Below, piece after piece: positions 8,712-18,239 of a stretch of 64,000 nt of DNA; position 1 is the first letter of the stretch, and each line of letters opens with the position of its first letter. Origin of the DNA: DATFCK01 sp963728975. Its GTDB lineage: Bacteria; Verrucomicrobiota; Verrucomicrobiia; Chthoniobacterales; UBA10450. The position numbers were made by a program, and so were the translations under genes. Location of the stretch: assembly GCA_963728975.1 (NCBI GenBank), contig CAVSMF010000007.1, forward strand, positions 86,318 to 150,317. Direction: 5' to 3'. The notes under the pieces were generated by a model. The model did no database searches. It was not told where the DNA came from and saw only the letters and a program-made list of their open reading frames with translations.

Positions 8712-9428
8712 TCAGCTATCGCTTCGAACTATCGGCAGAGTAATGGTGGTGATCAGGGTGGATCCCGGAGAATCGTACCGGGCCCGCATTTCGCCGCCGT
8801 GCGCTTCGACAATTGCGCGGGCCCGGTTGAGTCCGAGCCCGTAACTACCGTTCTGGACCGAGCGCAACGGTTCCCGGCCCCAGTTTTCGGTGGACAATTC
8901 GAATCTGTTCTTCGGCTCGTGCAATGCAAACACAAGCATACCATCCTCGGCGCCGGAGGTCACGCGCAGGCTGCCCCCGGACGGTTCGTGCTGGAATGCA
9001 TTGTTGAACAGCTCAAGTAACGCCAGTTGAAACAGTTGCGGGTCGATCTCTATTTCTGCCGCCGGTCCTGCCGTCTCCCACTCGATCTTGCCTAAGTTCT
9101 CGGGAAAATCCGTCGCCAGCTTTTGCCGGAGGTCGTTGACGAACTCGTCTGCCTTGTATCGCATCAAATTCGGCTTCGCCTGCCCCAGTTTGCCCGTCAG
9201 TTTTTGCAAGCCGGCGCCGGTTTCGGAGATCATTTGCCGCAGACGTTTGATTTCTCCCTTGATCTCGGAATCCTCAGCCAGTTCCGTCAGGAGGGCCGCC
9301 TGCAGTTCGATCGCGTTTAAATGATTCCTAAGATCGTGGCTTAGCTGCCGGACGAATCGCACGACATCGCTCCACCGCACTTCGGGAGAACCTTCCCGAG
9401 ACTTGTTATCGGCAGTGGATTTCTTCAT
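8712..9428 (-). CDS. Sensor histidine kinase, small soluble type
   Basis: A 238-residue kinase with an H-box (FVRQLSHDLRNHLNAIELQ, ~26-44), N-box (LLELFNNAFQHEP) and G2-type motif (GSYGLGLNRARAIVEAHGG). No transmembrane segment or PAS/GAF sensor domain is visible, and the canonical D-x-G-x-G of the G1 box is not apparent (FALHEPKNRF lies there), so ATP binding may be atypical. The signal must be cytoplasmic or come from another protein. It forms a two-gene operon with the NtrC-type regulator. Confidence 0.88.
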   Translation of the reverse strand: MKKSTADNKSREGSPEVRWSDVVRFVRQLSHDLRNHLNAIELQAALLTELAEDSEIKGEIKRLRQMISETGAGLQKLTGKLGQAKPNLMRYKADEFVNDLRQKLATDFPENLGKIEWETAGPAAEIEIDPQLFQLALLELFNNAFQHEPSGGSLRVTSGAEDGMLVFALHEPKNRFELSTENWGREPLRSVQNGSYGLGLNRARAIVEAHGGEMRARYDSPGSTLITTITLPIVRSDS

Positions 9429-9471
9429 GATTTTTCTTTAGAAAATATTCCTGGGACTAACGATTACCCGA

Positions 9472-11043
9472 CTACCCGAGGACAAAACTGTCTTCTCCTG
9501 GGTGGTCTCCGGGCGAAACCCGGATCTGCGATTCGTTGCTCGCGAGGTGGTGCAGAATGTGAAAAACATCTTCGGGATTGGCATCCAGCGCCCGGGCGAT
9601 CTCCTCGGCCGTCTTCGGCGATGAGGTAAGCTGGTCCCGCGCCTCCTTTTGCAGTTGCAGGAGTTTGGCGGCGGCCTTTTTTCCGGCTTCGACCCCGGGC
9701 TGATGGTAGGCGTTGATGTTGACCAGCGTGCCATAGAAGCCCACTGCCCGTTCATACAGGGCGATCAATGCCCCGACATGAAAAGGGTCGACCCTCGCCA
9801 CGGTCAGGGTGATCGATTCGCGCTCGCTTTCGTAAAGAGCCGAGCGCGTCCCGCGCAAGAATCCATGCAGGTAATCGCCGCTGGTTACGCCCGGCTCTAC
9901 TTCCAGGCGCGGCCCGTTTCGATCATTGTCCACTTCGATAAAGGTAACGAAAAAATTCAGGATGCCGTCGCGCAATTGCTGCAGGTAAGCATGCTGGTCG
10001 GTCGATCCTTTATTCCCGTAAACCGCGATACCTTGATGCACGATGTTGCCGTCCAGGTCCTTTTCTTTGCCTAACGATTCCATCACAAGTTGTTGCAGGT
10101 ATTTGCTGAACAAAACCAGCCGATCCTTGTAGGGCAAGATCACCATGTCTTTTTCGCCGCGTCCGTTTCCGGCGTAATACCACATCAGGGCCAGAAGCAG
10201 CGAAGCATTCCGTTCCACCTCCGTCACCCGGGTGTGCCCATCCATCGCCGCCGCCCCTGCCAAAAAATTGTCGATATCGAAACCCTCCAGCGCCATCGGA
10301 AGAAGACCCACCGCGCTCATCACCGACGTCCGGCCTCCCACCCAGTCGTGCATCGGGAATCGCGCGATCCAGCCGTTCCTCTCCGCATACCGGTCCAATT
10401 CGCTTCCTGTCCCGGTCACCGCCACGGCATGTTTCGGGAATGGAATCCCGGCGCTCTTGAACCGCGCTTCCGCTTCCAGCATCCCATTGCGGGTTTCTTT
10501 GGTTCCGCCGGACTTGGAAACGATGATCACAAGCGTTTCCGATAAAAGCCCTTCCATCCGCGCGAATACCCGGTCGAATCCGTCCGGATCGGTATTGTCG
10601 AAAAAGTAAATGTCCATCGGATCGCCTGATCCCCCAAGCGCGTCCGACACAAATTGCGGACCCAGGGCGGAGCCGCCAATCCCGGTCAAAAGTATATGCT
10701 GGAATTTTTCTCCGTTTGCGCTCCGGATTTTTCCGGAATGCACGTCGGCTGCGAAAGTTTTAATGCGCGAATTGGTTTCTTCGATGTCGCGTCGCAGTTC
10801 GGGATTGGGGGCCAGGGACGGTTTCCGCAACCAGTAATGGCCGACCATGCGCTTCTCGTCCGGATTGGCGATGCCGCCCTTCTCCAGCTCCTGCATCGCG
10901 CGCAAAGCTTTGTCGCTCTGTGGCCGCATTTTTTTGAAGAAATCATCGCCAAAATTCATCCGGCTGATATCGATGGAAAAACCGACATCGTCGTAGCGGA
11001 GAAGATATTGTTGAAACCGCTGCCAGAGGGACGACGAAGCCAT
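9472..11043 (-). CDS. pgi: Glucose-6-phosphate isomerase
   Basis: Interconverts glucose-6-phosphate and fructose-6-phosphate in glycolysis/gluconeogenesis. Family landmarks are present: GIGGSALGPQF, the sugar-phosphate loop VSKSGGTKETRNGM, and the catalytic region GIAVYGNKGSTDQHAYLQQLRDG. At 523 aa it has the normal length. The C-terminal ~70 residues (AKLLQLQKEARDQLTSSPKT...DVFHILHHLASN) look like a helical add-on of the kind seen in some longer bacterial Pgi. Start ATG at 11043. The stop lies 43 nt from the start of the histidine kinase gene downstream. Confidence 0.94.
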   Translation of the reverse strand: MASSSLWQRFQQYLLRYDDVGFSIDISRMNFGDDFFKKMRPQSDKALRAMQELEKGGIANPDEKRMVGHYWLRKPSLAPNPELRRDIEETNSRIKTFAADVHSGKIRSANGEKFQHILLTGIGGSALGPQFVSDALGGSGDPMDIYFFDNTDPDGFDRVFARMEGLLSETLVIIVSKSGGTKETRNGMLEAEARFKSAGIPFPKHAVAVTGTGSELDRYAERNGWIARFPMHDWVGGRTSVMSAVGLLPMALEGFDIDNFLAGAAAMDGHTRVTEVERNASLLLALMWYYAGNGRGEKDMVILPYKDRLVLFSKYLQQLVMESLGKEKDLDGNIVHQGIAVYGNKGSTDQHAYLQQLRDGILNFFVTFIEVDNDRNGPRLEVEPGVTSGDYLHGFLRGTRSALYESERESITLTVARVDPFHVGALIALYERAVGFYGTLVNINAYHQPGVEAGKKAAAKLLQLQKEARDQLTSSPKTAEEIARALDANPEDVFHILHHLASNESQIRVSPGDHPGEDSFVLG

Positions 11044-11114
11044 CAGGCGAATTGTAGGCCGTCTGGGTCAGACGGCAAATCCGGTTAAAATCCAGGAAAA
11101 CGAGCAGGAGGCAG

Positions 11115-11204
11115 GTAGCGGCGATTCACTTTCCGAGCCCGCTTCCGGCCCGTAGGGTCTCCAGGCCGGAGGGTCGGCTTCTCCAAGCCAGAGGCCGAAT
11201 CGCC
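11115..11204. repeat. REP hairpin with a second element in its loop
   Basis: GTAG (11115-11118) heads a stem GGCGATTC...GAATCGCC whose loop is filled by an ~64-bp block (11134-11197, beginning CGAGCCCGCTTCCGGCCCGT). The related hairpin at ~25,831-25,858 has only a few loop bases, giving an empty-site comparison. The same block occurs in other loops at 24,419-24,480 and, internally deleted, near 59,357-59,386. Confidence 0.8.
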
Positions 11205-11342
11205 ATCTGGAGGGCGTCCGCGCCATCGGAAGAGGAAAGACGCGAAGCCGCAGCAGGCGTGGCCTTACATTTCGCCTGCCTCTTTTACTTTGACAGCCCA
11301 TGTTTTCCAATGTCAGAATCGTTTTGCCATCGACCACAACGT

Positions 11343-11882
11343 ATGAAGACTATTTTGCTCCTCATCCTTTCCCTTTTTTTGGCGGGCAGCCTCCGGGCCA
11401 ATGTCATTCTGGTCGATACCTACAAGAAGACACCTGAAAATACCGCACACATCGTTTCCGTTGCCAGCAGCGAACTGGGTGAGGCCGACCTCCAAAATTT
11501 ACTGAGGCTGGACGATCTTGCTTTGCCGACCGGCGATCTTTTCACCCTCGCTTACACGGCGGTCAATTCCGGAAAAGGATCCAACTCCAACAATGGCGCG
11601 AACATCTCCTGGAATCTGGCCGGGTCCGGCATTGAGTTGCTGGGCATCTATGTGTTTGGCGGCAGCAATGGAGCGAATCTTTACAAGGTGGAAGATCCCG
11701 CGCAGATGATTTCAGGTTCGGCGACCGTGCATACCCCGCTCACCGGTAAATCGGGCAAGTACGCTACTATTTCGCATATCCTGTTGCTGGGCATCCAAGG
11801 GGCGCCGGCGGTCCCGGATACAGGCTCCACTGTTCTCCTGTTCGGTCTGGGCCTCGGTTTTCTTTGGGTTGTGCGGCGCTAA
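11343..11882 (+). CDS. Secreted protein with VPDSG-CTERM-type sorting tail
   Basis: A signal peptide (MKTILLLILSLFLAGSLRA) precedes a ~130-residue extracellular domain with no recognised fold. The C-terminus VPDTGSTVLLFGLGLGFLWVVRR is the motif-TM-basic layout of VPDSG-CTERM tails, a relative of PEP-CTERM processed by exosortase-like enzymes. ATG 11343 is chosen because the signal peptide begins there; the open frame extends upstream to 11259 without a plausible start. A similar tail is found on the protein at 19,247-19,897. Confidence 0.8.
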   Translation: MKTILLLILSLFLAGSLRANVILVDTYKKTPENTAHIVSVASSELGEADLQNLLRLDDLALPTGDLFTLAYTAVNSGKGSNSNNGANISWNLAGSGIELLGIYVFGGSNGANLYKVEDPAQMISGSATVHTPLTGKSGKYATISHILLLGIQGAPAVPDTGSTVLLFGLGLGFLWVVRR

Positions 11883-11883
11883 A

Positions 11884-11944
11884 GTAGACGCGATCTCTGG
11901 TCGCGTGAGGGCCAAAGGGAAAGCGACGGGGACGTCGCTTCTAC
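11884..11944. repeat. BIME-like pair of convergent REP hairpins
   Basis: GTAG at 11884 heads stem ACGCGA/TCGCGT; the opposite hairpin ends in CTAC at 11941-11944 with stem AAGCGACG/CGTCGCTT. The two face each other in the gap between convergent genes, and the second overlaps the last codons of the S9 peptidase gene. A near copy with compensated stem changes is at 24,611-24,674. Confidence 0.8.
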
Positions 11945-14247
11945 TTTTTCCCGGGACTGGACTTTTTCCTGGGACTGGACTTTTTCCCGGGAATCTCGGG
12001 CATCGGCACCGTTTGTTCGGGCGCGACTTCGTATTCCGGTTTCGATACCCCCAGCAGCCAGTGATCGAACCAGCCGACAATATGCTGGAGCCGTTCCACC
12101 CGGTGCCGCGGCTGTCCCGAGCGCGATAATTCGTGCGATTCGTTCGGGAACCGGACCATTACCGCCGGGATTTTGCGAAACTTAAGCGCGCGAAACATCT
12201 GCTCGCCGCCGGCCCCGGGCGGAGTCCGATAATCCGATTCGCCCAGAATAAACATCATCGGCGTCTTGACGTTCTTAATATAAGTGATCGGGGAGCGGGC
12301 CTTGAATTCCTGCTCGGCGTCGAATGGCGGCGCCTTGAACCAATTCGGTTGAAACAGCGTAAAATCGGCCGTGTACCACCAGTTGGCCCAACTCGCGATA
12401 TCGCGCTGGGCCACGGCTGCGGCAAAACGAGTTGTTTGTCCCACCACCCAATCGGTTAAAAGCCCGCCGCCGCTCCCGCCGGTCACACCCATTTTCTTCT
12501 CGTCGATAATTCCTCGATGAATCAGTTCGTCCACGCCGGCCATAAGATCTTTGTAATCGTCGCCGGGATAACGGTATTGAATGATATTTCCGAACTCCTG
12601 ACCGTAAGTGGTGCTCCCGCGCGGATTCGGATAAAGGACCACGTAGCCCTTGGCTGCCATCCATTGAAATTCATGCTCGAAGATGTAGCCGTAGGCGCCA
12701 TGAGGTCCGCCGTGGATATCCAGGATCAGCGGGTATTTTTTGCCGGCCTTGAAATCGGGCGGCTCCTGAATCCAGGCCTGGATCTTTTTGCCGTCAAAAC
12801 TTTTGTAGGAGATCTCTTCGGGCTCGGTGAGAGTGAGCTGAGAAAAGAGCGCATCATTCACGTGGGTTAACTGTTGCGGTTCGCCGCCGGCGCGCTCCAT
12901 CGTGAACACGTCGTTGATTTGAGTGGGACTTGATACGGTATAAAGAATTCTGGAACCGTCGGCTGAAGCGCGGAATTGCATCACCGCCTGGTTGCCGTGG
13001 GTCAGATCGGACGCCGTCCCGTTCGCAACATCAAAGCTCGCCAGCGCTGTCCGGCCTTCTTTTCCGTAAATCTCGAGCAAACTGCGGCTGTCCCGGGTCC
13101 AGAGCGGACTGTTCCTGCCGCCGGCCCGCGGCGCGGCGTTATCTCCGAATACGCCATCGCCCAGACAAAAATCGAATTTCGCCGTCAGATTCCGCGGTTT
13201 CGCGTTCGGAGTCGCGTCTACCACCCAAAGGTCGGGTTGATTATAGGAGTGGATCGGGCGGGTGGCGGACGCGACGAACGCGAACTCTTTGCCTTCGGGA
13301 CTAAGCGAGAGACTATTGATCCTCATTTCGATGGTGTTGATCTTGGTCGGCTCCCCGCCGCTTGCGTTCGTCGAATAAATCTCGGTCCGCGGCAGATCGT
13401 AATACGGCTCATCGATCCGCAACGACGTAAACCAAATTCGAGTGCCGTCGGTGGCCCAGGTAACATTGCCTTCATCGAATCGGCCGTGGGTGAGTTGCTT
13501 GGGCTGCACCTTTTGATCGGCGCTTTCCGGAGCGGTCACCGTCCAGATGTGTTGCGGATGTTTGAAGTCCAGATAGCCCTCGTCATCTTCTCGGTAAACC
13601 GCGCGGGTGATTACCCGAACATCGCTCTCCTTTTCGTCTTCGTTGTTATCCTTCTCGCCGCTTCCTGGAGAAGCCGCAGCCGTGGCAGAGGGTGAGGGTG
13701 GGCTCTTTGTTTCCGCCGCCTTTTTTAATTCTTCTTTCCGCTTTTTCTTTTCCTGCTTGGCCAGATCTTCTGCGTTGGTCGTGCTCGTAAACGCGATCGA
13801 TTTTCCATCGGGCGACCAGCGCGGATTGCCCGCGCCTTTGGGCAGATCGGTGAAACTGAACGCGTCGCCGCCCGTCATGGCAAGCAGGCAAAGCTGGGCC
13901 GGCGCGGGTTTGCCATCCTTCTCGTTCGCCCGAAGAAAAACGAGGTACTTAGCGTCCGGCGACCACCGCGGCGTGGAATCGTGATGGCCGTTGGTCAATT
14001 GGTGCGGCTGCTCTCCGCCGGTTGTTGGAACGGACCAGATCGAAGTGTTGTAGCCGTCTTTTTTCTCGTTGACCGTGATCCGGACGAACGCTACCCGGGA
14101 TCCATCGGGCGACACCTGGGGATCGCCAATCCAGACGAAATCGAAAAGGTCGGTTTCGGTGATGTTGCGTTTTTGGGCGGCTAACGACGCGGCCGATCCA
14201 AGGACGGCGAACAGGAAAAGGATGACGTAAATTCTAAGGCATAGCAT
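11941..14247 (-). CDS. Secreted S9-family peptidase (prolyl oligopeptidase/acylaminoacyl-peptidase type)
   Basis: N-terminal signal peptide (MLCLRIYVILFLFAVLGSAASLA) then a TolB/beta-propeller region with repeated SPDG/SPEGK motifs (WIGDPQVSPDGSRVAF, NPRWSPDGKSIAF), then an alpha/beta-hydrolase domain. Catalytic triad candidates: Ser in GVTGGSGGGLLTD, Asp in LGESDYRTP, His in FPNESHEL. ATG 14247 is preferred to 14301 because the extra upstream residues translate a dispersed GGGACGAGC...GTCCC repeat. A lysine/glutamate-rich, low-complexity insert (~KKRKEELKKAAETKSPPSP) lies inside the propeller. The C-terminus ends in short KKSSPGKK repeats overlapping a REP hairpin. Confidence 0.92.
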   Translation of the reverse strand: MLCLRIYVILFLFAVLGSAASLAAQKRNITETDLFDFVWIGDPQVSPDGSRVAFVRITVNEKKDGYNTSIWSVPTTGGEQPHQLTNGHHDSTPRWSPDAKYLVFLRANEKDGKPAPAQLCLLAMTGGDAFSFTDLPKGAGNPRWSPDGKSIAFTSTTNAEDLAKQEKKKRKEELKKAAETKSPPSPSATAAASPGSGEKDNNEDEKESDVRVITRAVYREDDEGYLDFKHPQHIWTVTAPESADQKVQPKQLTHGRFDEGNVTWATDGTRIWFTSLRIDEPYYDLPRTEIYSTNASGGEPTKINTIEMRINSLSLSPEGKEFAFVASATRPIHSYNQPDLWVVDATPNAKPRNLTAKFDFCLGDGVFGDNAAPRAGGRNSPLWTRDSRSLLEIYGKEGRTALASFDVANGTASDLTHGNQAVMQFRASADGSRILYTVSSPTQINDVFTMERAGGEPQQLTHVNDALFSQLTLTEPEEISYKSFDGKKIQAWIQEPPDFKAGKKYPLILDIHGGPHGAYGYIFEHEFQWMAAKGYVVLYPNPRGSTTYGQEFGNIIQYRYPGDDYKDLMAGVDELIHRGIIDEKKMGVTGGSGGGLLTDWVVGQTTRFAAAVAQRDIASWANWWYTADFTLFQPNWFKAPPFDAEQEFKARSPITYIKNVKTPMMFILGESDYRTPPGAGGEQMFRALKFRKIPAVMVRFPNESHELSRSGQPRHRVERLQHIVGWFDHWLLGVSKPEYEVAPEQTVPMPEIPGKKSSPRKKSSPGKK

Positions 14248-14301
14248 CCGCCCAACTAACACGGGAGGGACGAGCTTGTCTCGTCCCATTATTTTCTGCA
14301 A

Positions 14302-14787
14302 TCTTAACCGCGGATTACGCGGATGCGAAAGATGGGAGTGATGGAGTGATGGAGTGATGGAGGATTGCGGATTGCGGATTGCGGATTGCGGATTGCGGAA
14401 TGCGGAATGCGGAATGATGGGGATCGGTGGGAGGGACTGGTGGAGTAATGGAGTGATGGAGGAGGGGGGATTGCGGATTGCGGATTGCGGAATGCGGAAT
14501 GATGGGGATCGGTGGGAGGGACTGGTGGAGTAATGGAGTGGTGGAGTGATGGAGTAACGGAGACCCCATAATCCAATCCTGTAAATCCTGTTAATCCTGT
14601 CTGGTCCCCTCGGGCGCCTACGGAGATGCGCCCCTACCCGGGCAAGAATTCCTGGTTTCCAGATTCAATCCTCCCCTTCTCCCCCTGGCGTCTCACAGAG
14701 ACGCCCTACAATCGCACTTCCTGCTTTCCTGCGTTCCTTAGCCATTCTCCTTCCTGGATTCCTGGTTTCCAGATTCTCCCTTCCCCT
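14302..14787. repeat. Tandem 7/8-nt arrays and REP hairpins
   Basis: No gene. Degenerate arrays of GGATTGC (7 nt; e.g. ~14,362-14,410 and 14,468-14,500) alternate with TGGAGTGA/TGGAGTAA (8 nt). A ~115-bp block containing GGAATGATGGGGATCGGTGG is repeated twice. REP hairpins lie at ~14,609-14,637 (GGGCGCC...GCGCCCCTACC type) and ~14,686-14,710 (GGCGTCTC...GAGACGCC). The block is repeated almost exactly at 16,360-16,790. Confidence 0.8.
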
Positions 14788-16098
14788 TCACATATGCTCG
14801 ATAATATTATCGCCGAACTGCGAGCACTTGATCTCAGTCGCCCCTTCCATCTGCCGGGCGAAATCGTAGGTGACTCGTTTGCTTGCGATCGCCCCGTTCA
14901 ATCCCTTCAAAATCAAATCGGCCGCTTCCGTCCAGCCCATGTAACGGAACATCATCTCGCCCGAGAGAATCATCGACCCCGGATTCACCTTGTCCTGATC
15001 CGCGTATTTCGGCGCCGTTCCGTGCGTTGCCTCAAACACGGCATGCCCGGTGATGTAATTGATGTTTCCTCCGGGAGCGATGCCGATCCCGCCTACTTGC
15101 GCGGCCAGAGCGTCGCTCAAGTAATCGCCATTCAGATTTAACGTCGCAATCACATCGAAATCTTCCGGCCGGGTTAATATCTGCTGCAAGGTGATGTCGG
15201 CTATGGCGTCTTTGATGACAATGCCGCCCCCCGGTTTGCCGGCCGGAATCTTGCACCACGGGCCGCCATCGATCTCTTCCGCGCCAAAATATTGTTTGGC
15301 AACGTCGTAACCCCAGTCCCGGAACGCCCCTTCCGTGAACTTCATGATGTTGCCCTTGTGCACCAGAGTCACGCTCTTGCGATTGTTTTGAATGGCGTAG
15401 GAAATCGCGCTGTGAATCAACCGGACACTCCCGGAGCGGCTAACCGGTTTGATCCCGATCCCCACTTCGACGTCGGTTTTCTCCGGCGCCCCGACTTTTT
15501 TCCAGAACTCGGCCGCCTTTTCTTTTGTGCCGAAACGGATTTTCGCAAAATCTTTGGGAAATTCTTTTGCCAGGAAATCGAGGATCTTCTGCGATTCCGG
15601 TGTGCCGGGGGCAAATTCAATTCCGGCATAAATGTCTTCCGTATTTTCGCGAAAGATCACCATGTTGACCTTCTCCGGGTGCTTGACCGGGGAGGGGACG
15701 CCTTTGAAGTACTGGACCGGCCGGAGACAAACGAAAAGATCGAGCAACTGCCGGAGAGCGACGTTGAGCGATCGGATTCCGCCGCCGACGGGGGTAGTCA
15801 ACGGCCCTTTGATGCCGACAAGGTATTCGCGAAAAGCCTCCACCGTGTCGTCCGGGAGCCAGGAATCGAACTTGTCTTTGGCGACCTGGCCGGCAAAAAC
15901 CTCGAACCAGGAGATCTTTTTCTTGTCCGCGTAAGCCTTTTTAACCGCGGCGTCGAACACCCGGACGCTGGCCGCCCAGATATCGGGGCCGGTGCCATCG
16001 CCCCGGATAAACGGAATGATTGGTTGATTTGGGACCTTGAGATTTTGGTCGCGGGTGATTTTTTCGCCCGGTGGCGGGGCAACATCTTTGTACGGCAT
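14788..16098 (-). CDS. icd: NADP-type isocitrate dehydrogenase
   Basis: Oxidatively decarboxylates isocitrate to 2-oxoglutarate in the TCA cycle. Recognisable blocks: FIRGDGTGPDIW near the N-terminus, TTPVGGGIRSLNVALRQLLD (substrate-binding serine region), FRENTEDIYAGIEF, VHKGNIMKFTEG, and TLNLNGDYLSDALAAQVGGIG with HGTAPKYA near the C-terminus. The 436-residue length is that of homodimeric bacterial Icd. Start ATG 16098. It is flanked on both sides by long repeat regions and shows no operon partner. Confidence 0.95.
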   Translation of the reverse strand: MPYKDVAPPPGEKITRDQNLKVPNQPIIPFIRGDGTGPDIWAASVRVFDAAVKKAYADKKKISWFEVFAGQVAKDKFDSWLPDDTVEAFREYLVGIKGPLTTPVGGGIRSLNVALRQLLDLFVCLRPVQYFKGVPSPVKHPEKVNMVIFRENTEDIYAGIEFAPGTPESQKILDFLAKEFPKDFAKIRFGTKEKAAEFWKKVGAPEKTDVEVGIGIKPVSRSGSVRLIHSAISYAIQNNRKSVTLVHKGNIMKFTEGAFRDWGYDVAKQYFGAEEIDGGPWCKIPAGKPGGGIVIKDAIADITLQQILTRPEDFDVIATLNLNGDYLSDALAAQVGGIGIAPGGNINYITGHAVFEATHGTAPKYADQDKVNPGSMILSGEMMFRYMGWTEAADLILKGLNGAIASKRVTYDFARQMEGATEIKCSQFGDNIIEHM

Positions 16099-16119
16099 AA
16101 GGAAGAGATTCTAAATGGA

Positions 16120-16979
16120 AATTGAAAATTAGAAAGTCTGCCCGCCGCGGCGGGGCCTGCGGGAGGGACGTGCTTGTCTCGTCCCATTTATTTGCCCCCA
16201 AAGTAGAAGCGGCGTCCTCGCCGCTTTTGGGCGCTAAAGGAATGTCTAAGGAACGCAGGAAAGCAGGAAGGACACTTGGGTATGAACCGCGGACTACCCT
16301 GATGGGAAAGATGGAGTAATGGAGCGGTGGAGTGATCGGCTGATGGAGTAATGGAGTGGTGGAGTGATGGAGGAGGGGGGATTGCGGATTGCGGATTGCG
16401 GAATGATGGGGATCGGTGGGAGGGACTGGTGGAGTAATGGAGTAATGGAGTGATGGAGTGATGGAGGAGGGGGGATTGCGGATTGCGGATTGCGGATTGC
16501 GGAATGATGGGGATCGGTGGGAGGGACTGGTGGAGTAATGGAGTAATGGAGTGATGGAGTGATAGAGTGATGGAGACTCCACACTCTAATCCTGTAATCC
16601 TGTTAATCCTGTCTGGTCCCCCCGGGCGCCTACGGAGATGCGCCCCTACCTGTGCAAGAATTCCTGGATTCCTGGTTTCCAGATTCAATCCTTCCCTTCT
16701 CCCCCTGGCGTCTCACAGAGACGCCCTACAATCGCACTTCCTGCTTTCCTGCGTTCCTTAGCAATGCTCCTTCCTGGTTTCCTGGCTTCCAGATTCAATT
16801 CTGTCTGATATTCCTGCTTTCCTGCGTTCCTTAGCAATGCTCCTTCCTGGTTTCCTGGCTTCCAGATTAAAATTTCCTCCTCTCTCTTCCGCGCGCCCAT
16901 TGTCCACCGCCTTCTGGCTCCTGAACATGTCCGGCCTCGACCGGCAGACAAGTTCCCGGCTACCCTTTATAGTATAGGG
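16120..16979. repeat. Repeat-filled intergenic region
   Basis: No gene. From left: a GGGAGGGAC...GTCCC repeat (~16,160-16,188), REP hairpin near 16,200-16,226 (GTAGAAGCGGCG, stem AAGCGGCG/CGCCGCTT), TGGAGTGA and GGATTGC arrays (two near-identical ~115-bp blocks at ~16,370-16,560), then the composite GGCGCC.../GGCGTCTC... REP block (~16,620-16,730) and two direct copies of a CCTTAGCAATGCTCCTTCCTG segment (~16,757 and ~16,831). The final ~100 bp before 16,980 look unique and would carry the promoter of the next gene. Confidence 0.8.
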
Positions 16980-18212
16980 ATGACCGGGAAAGGTGTGCTC
17001 GCATGGGTGGGGATGTTGGCGGCGGTCGCCACGGCGCTTCAGGCGCAGACCAACCTCAACGTTCGGCTTCTCACTTACAATATCCACCGGGACATCGGTG
17101 GGAGCGATTCGAACACCGGGTCGCAGCCCGCCCTGGCCAAGATCGTCAATTATCTCGACCCGGACATCTGGACGATTAACGAGCTGGGCGGAAACAATGT
17201 CTCCTTCAACGCGACGACCGCGCATGACGACCTGGTTGCGTTTATCCACGATGACCTCACCATCTTCGGTCCCGATCCGCAGGAGAACATCGACTACTTC
17301 ATCTACCTCAGTTCTCTCGATGACGGTTACGAGACCGTGGCGATCGTGTCGCGCTTTCCCTTTGCATCAACCCACACCTATTCGGATGCCGGCAATGGTT
17401 TCGGCGCGCTACGCGGTTTGGCCCGAGCGTCGGTGGACCTGCCAAACGGCGATATGCTGGACGTTTTCACTGCCCATTTGAAAGCCAGCAGCACCACCAC
17501 GGACGCCGAGAAACGCCAGACCGAGGCCGATGCCGATGAGGTCAGCGTCGGGAACTGGATCATGGCGCATCCTGACGATGGCGTTGCTGTCACCGGCGAT
17601 TGGAACGAAACGGAGGATCCCGGCGAAAGCGCCAACTGGACCGGTCACAGCATTGGCGACATCCTTTCCAGTCCGCACGAAGCATATCATCCGATTACCA
17701 CCATGCGCTCGGCCGGACTGACCGACCCGGCGCCGGTCAGCATCGCCGGGAATGACGACACGATTGATTCGACGCATCCCACGTCGCGCTTCGATTACAC
17801 GATGTACGCCAACACCGAACTGGTTACGGGCGAAGTGTTCGACACAAATCAGTACACCAGCACGCAGCTGGCCGAGCTCAATGCCGTCAACGGCACCGAC
17901 TTCGTCGCGCGCGACTCCTCCACGGCGTCCGATCATCTTCCCGTTTTGTCAATCCTGTGGGTCGGTTTCGTGCCGGACGTTCTATCGGCCGCGCGCGACA
18001 ATGGTTCGTTCTCGATTACTTACAAAACATCGAAATCGCCAAACCTGAGTCACATCGTCGAGGAATCAACCGACCTCCAGTCGTGGATGCCGGTGCAATC
18101 AACGGATCAAATCGTTGCCCAGAATGCCGACAGCGAGACCATTCAATCGACTGTTACGGCCGGAAGCACCGGCCCTCTTTTCCTGCGCGTTCGCGTGACC
18201 GTCGCACCGTGA
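16980..18212 (+). CDS. Secreted endonuclease/exonuclease/phosphatase-fold protein
   Basis: A signal peptide (~1-22, ending ALQA) leads into an EEP hydrolase domain: LTYNIH (~31-36), INELGG (metal-binding Glu), FTAHLKA, TGDWNETED (Asp/Asn pair), SRFDYTMY and the C-terminal SDHLPV histidine motif. These are the Mg-binding and catalytic residues of metal-dependent nucleases and phosphodiesterases/phosphatases of this fold; substrate unknown. The last ~75 residues (after ILWVGF) form a separate module with SFSITYKTSKSPNLSHIVEES...LFLRVRV, resembling the C-terminal module of the secreted protein at 20,149. No sorting tail is present. Confidence 0.88.
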   Translation: MTGKGVLAWVGMLAAVATALQAQTNLNVRLLTYNIHRDIGGSDSNTGSQPALAKIVNYLDPDIWTINELGGNNVSFNATTAHDDLVAFIHDDLTIFGPDPQENIDYFIYLSSLDDGYETVAIVSRFPFASTHTYSDAGNGFGALRGLARASVDLPNGDMLDVFTAHLKASSTTTDAEKRQTEADADEVSVGNWIMAHPDDGVAVTGDWNETEDPGESANWTGHSIGDILSSPHEAYHPITTMRSAGLTDPAPVSIAGNDDTIDSTHPTSRFDYTMYANTELVTGEVFDTNQYTSTQLAELNAVNGTDFVARDSSTASDHLPVLSILWVGFVPDVLSAARDNGSFSITYKTSKSPNLSHIVEESTDLQSWMPVQSTDQIVAQNADSETIQSTVTAGSTGPLFLRVRVTVAP

Positions 18213-18239
18213 CCTTGCACGCTGTCGCGCCTGTCTGGT

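Noticed and set aside
14360..14500. Possible CRISPR or coding repeats in GGATTGC blocks
   Set aside because: The unit is a 7-nt tandem repeat with no unique spacers; frames through it read RNPQSAI-type low complexity in any phase.
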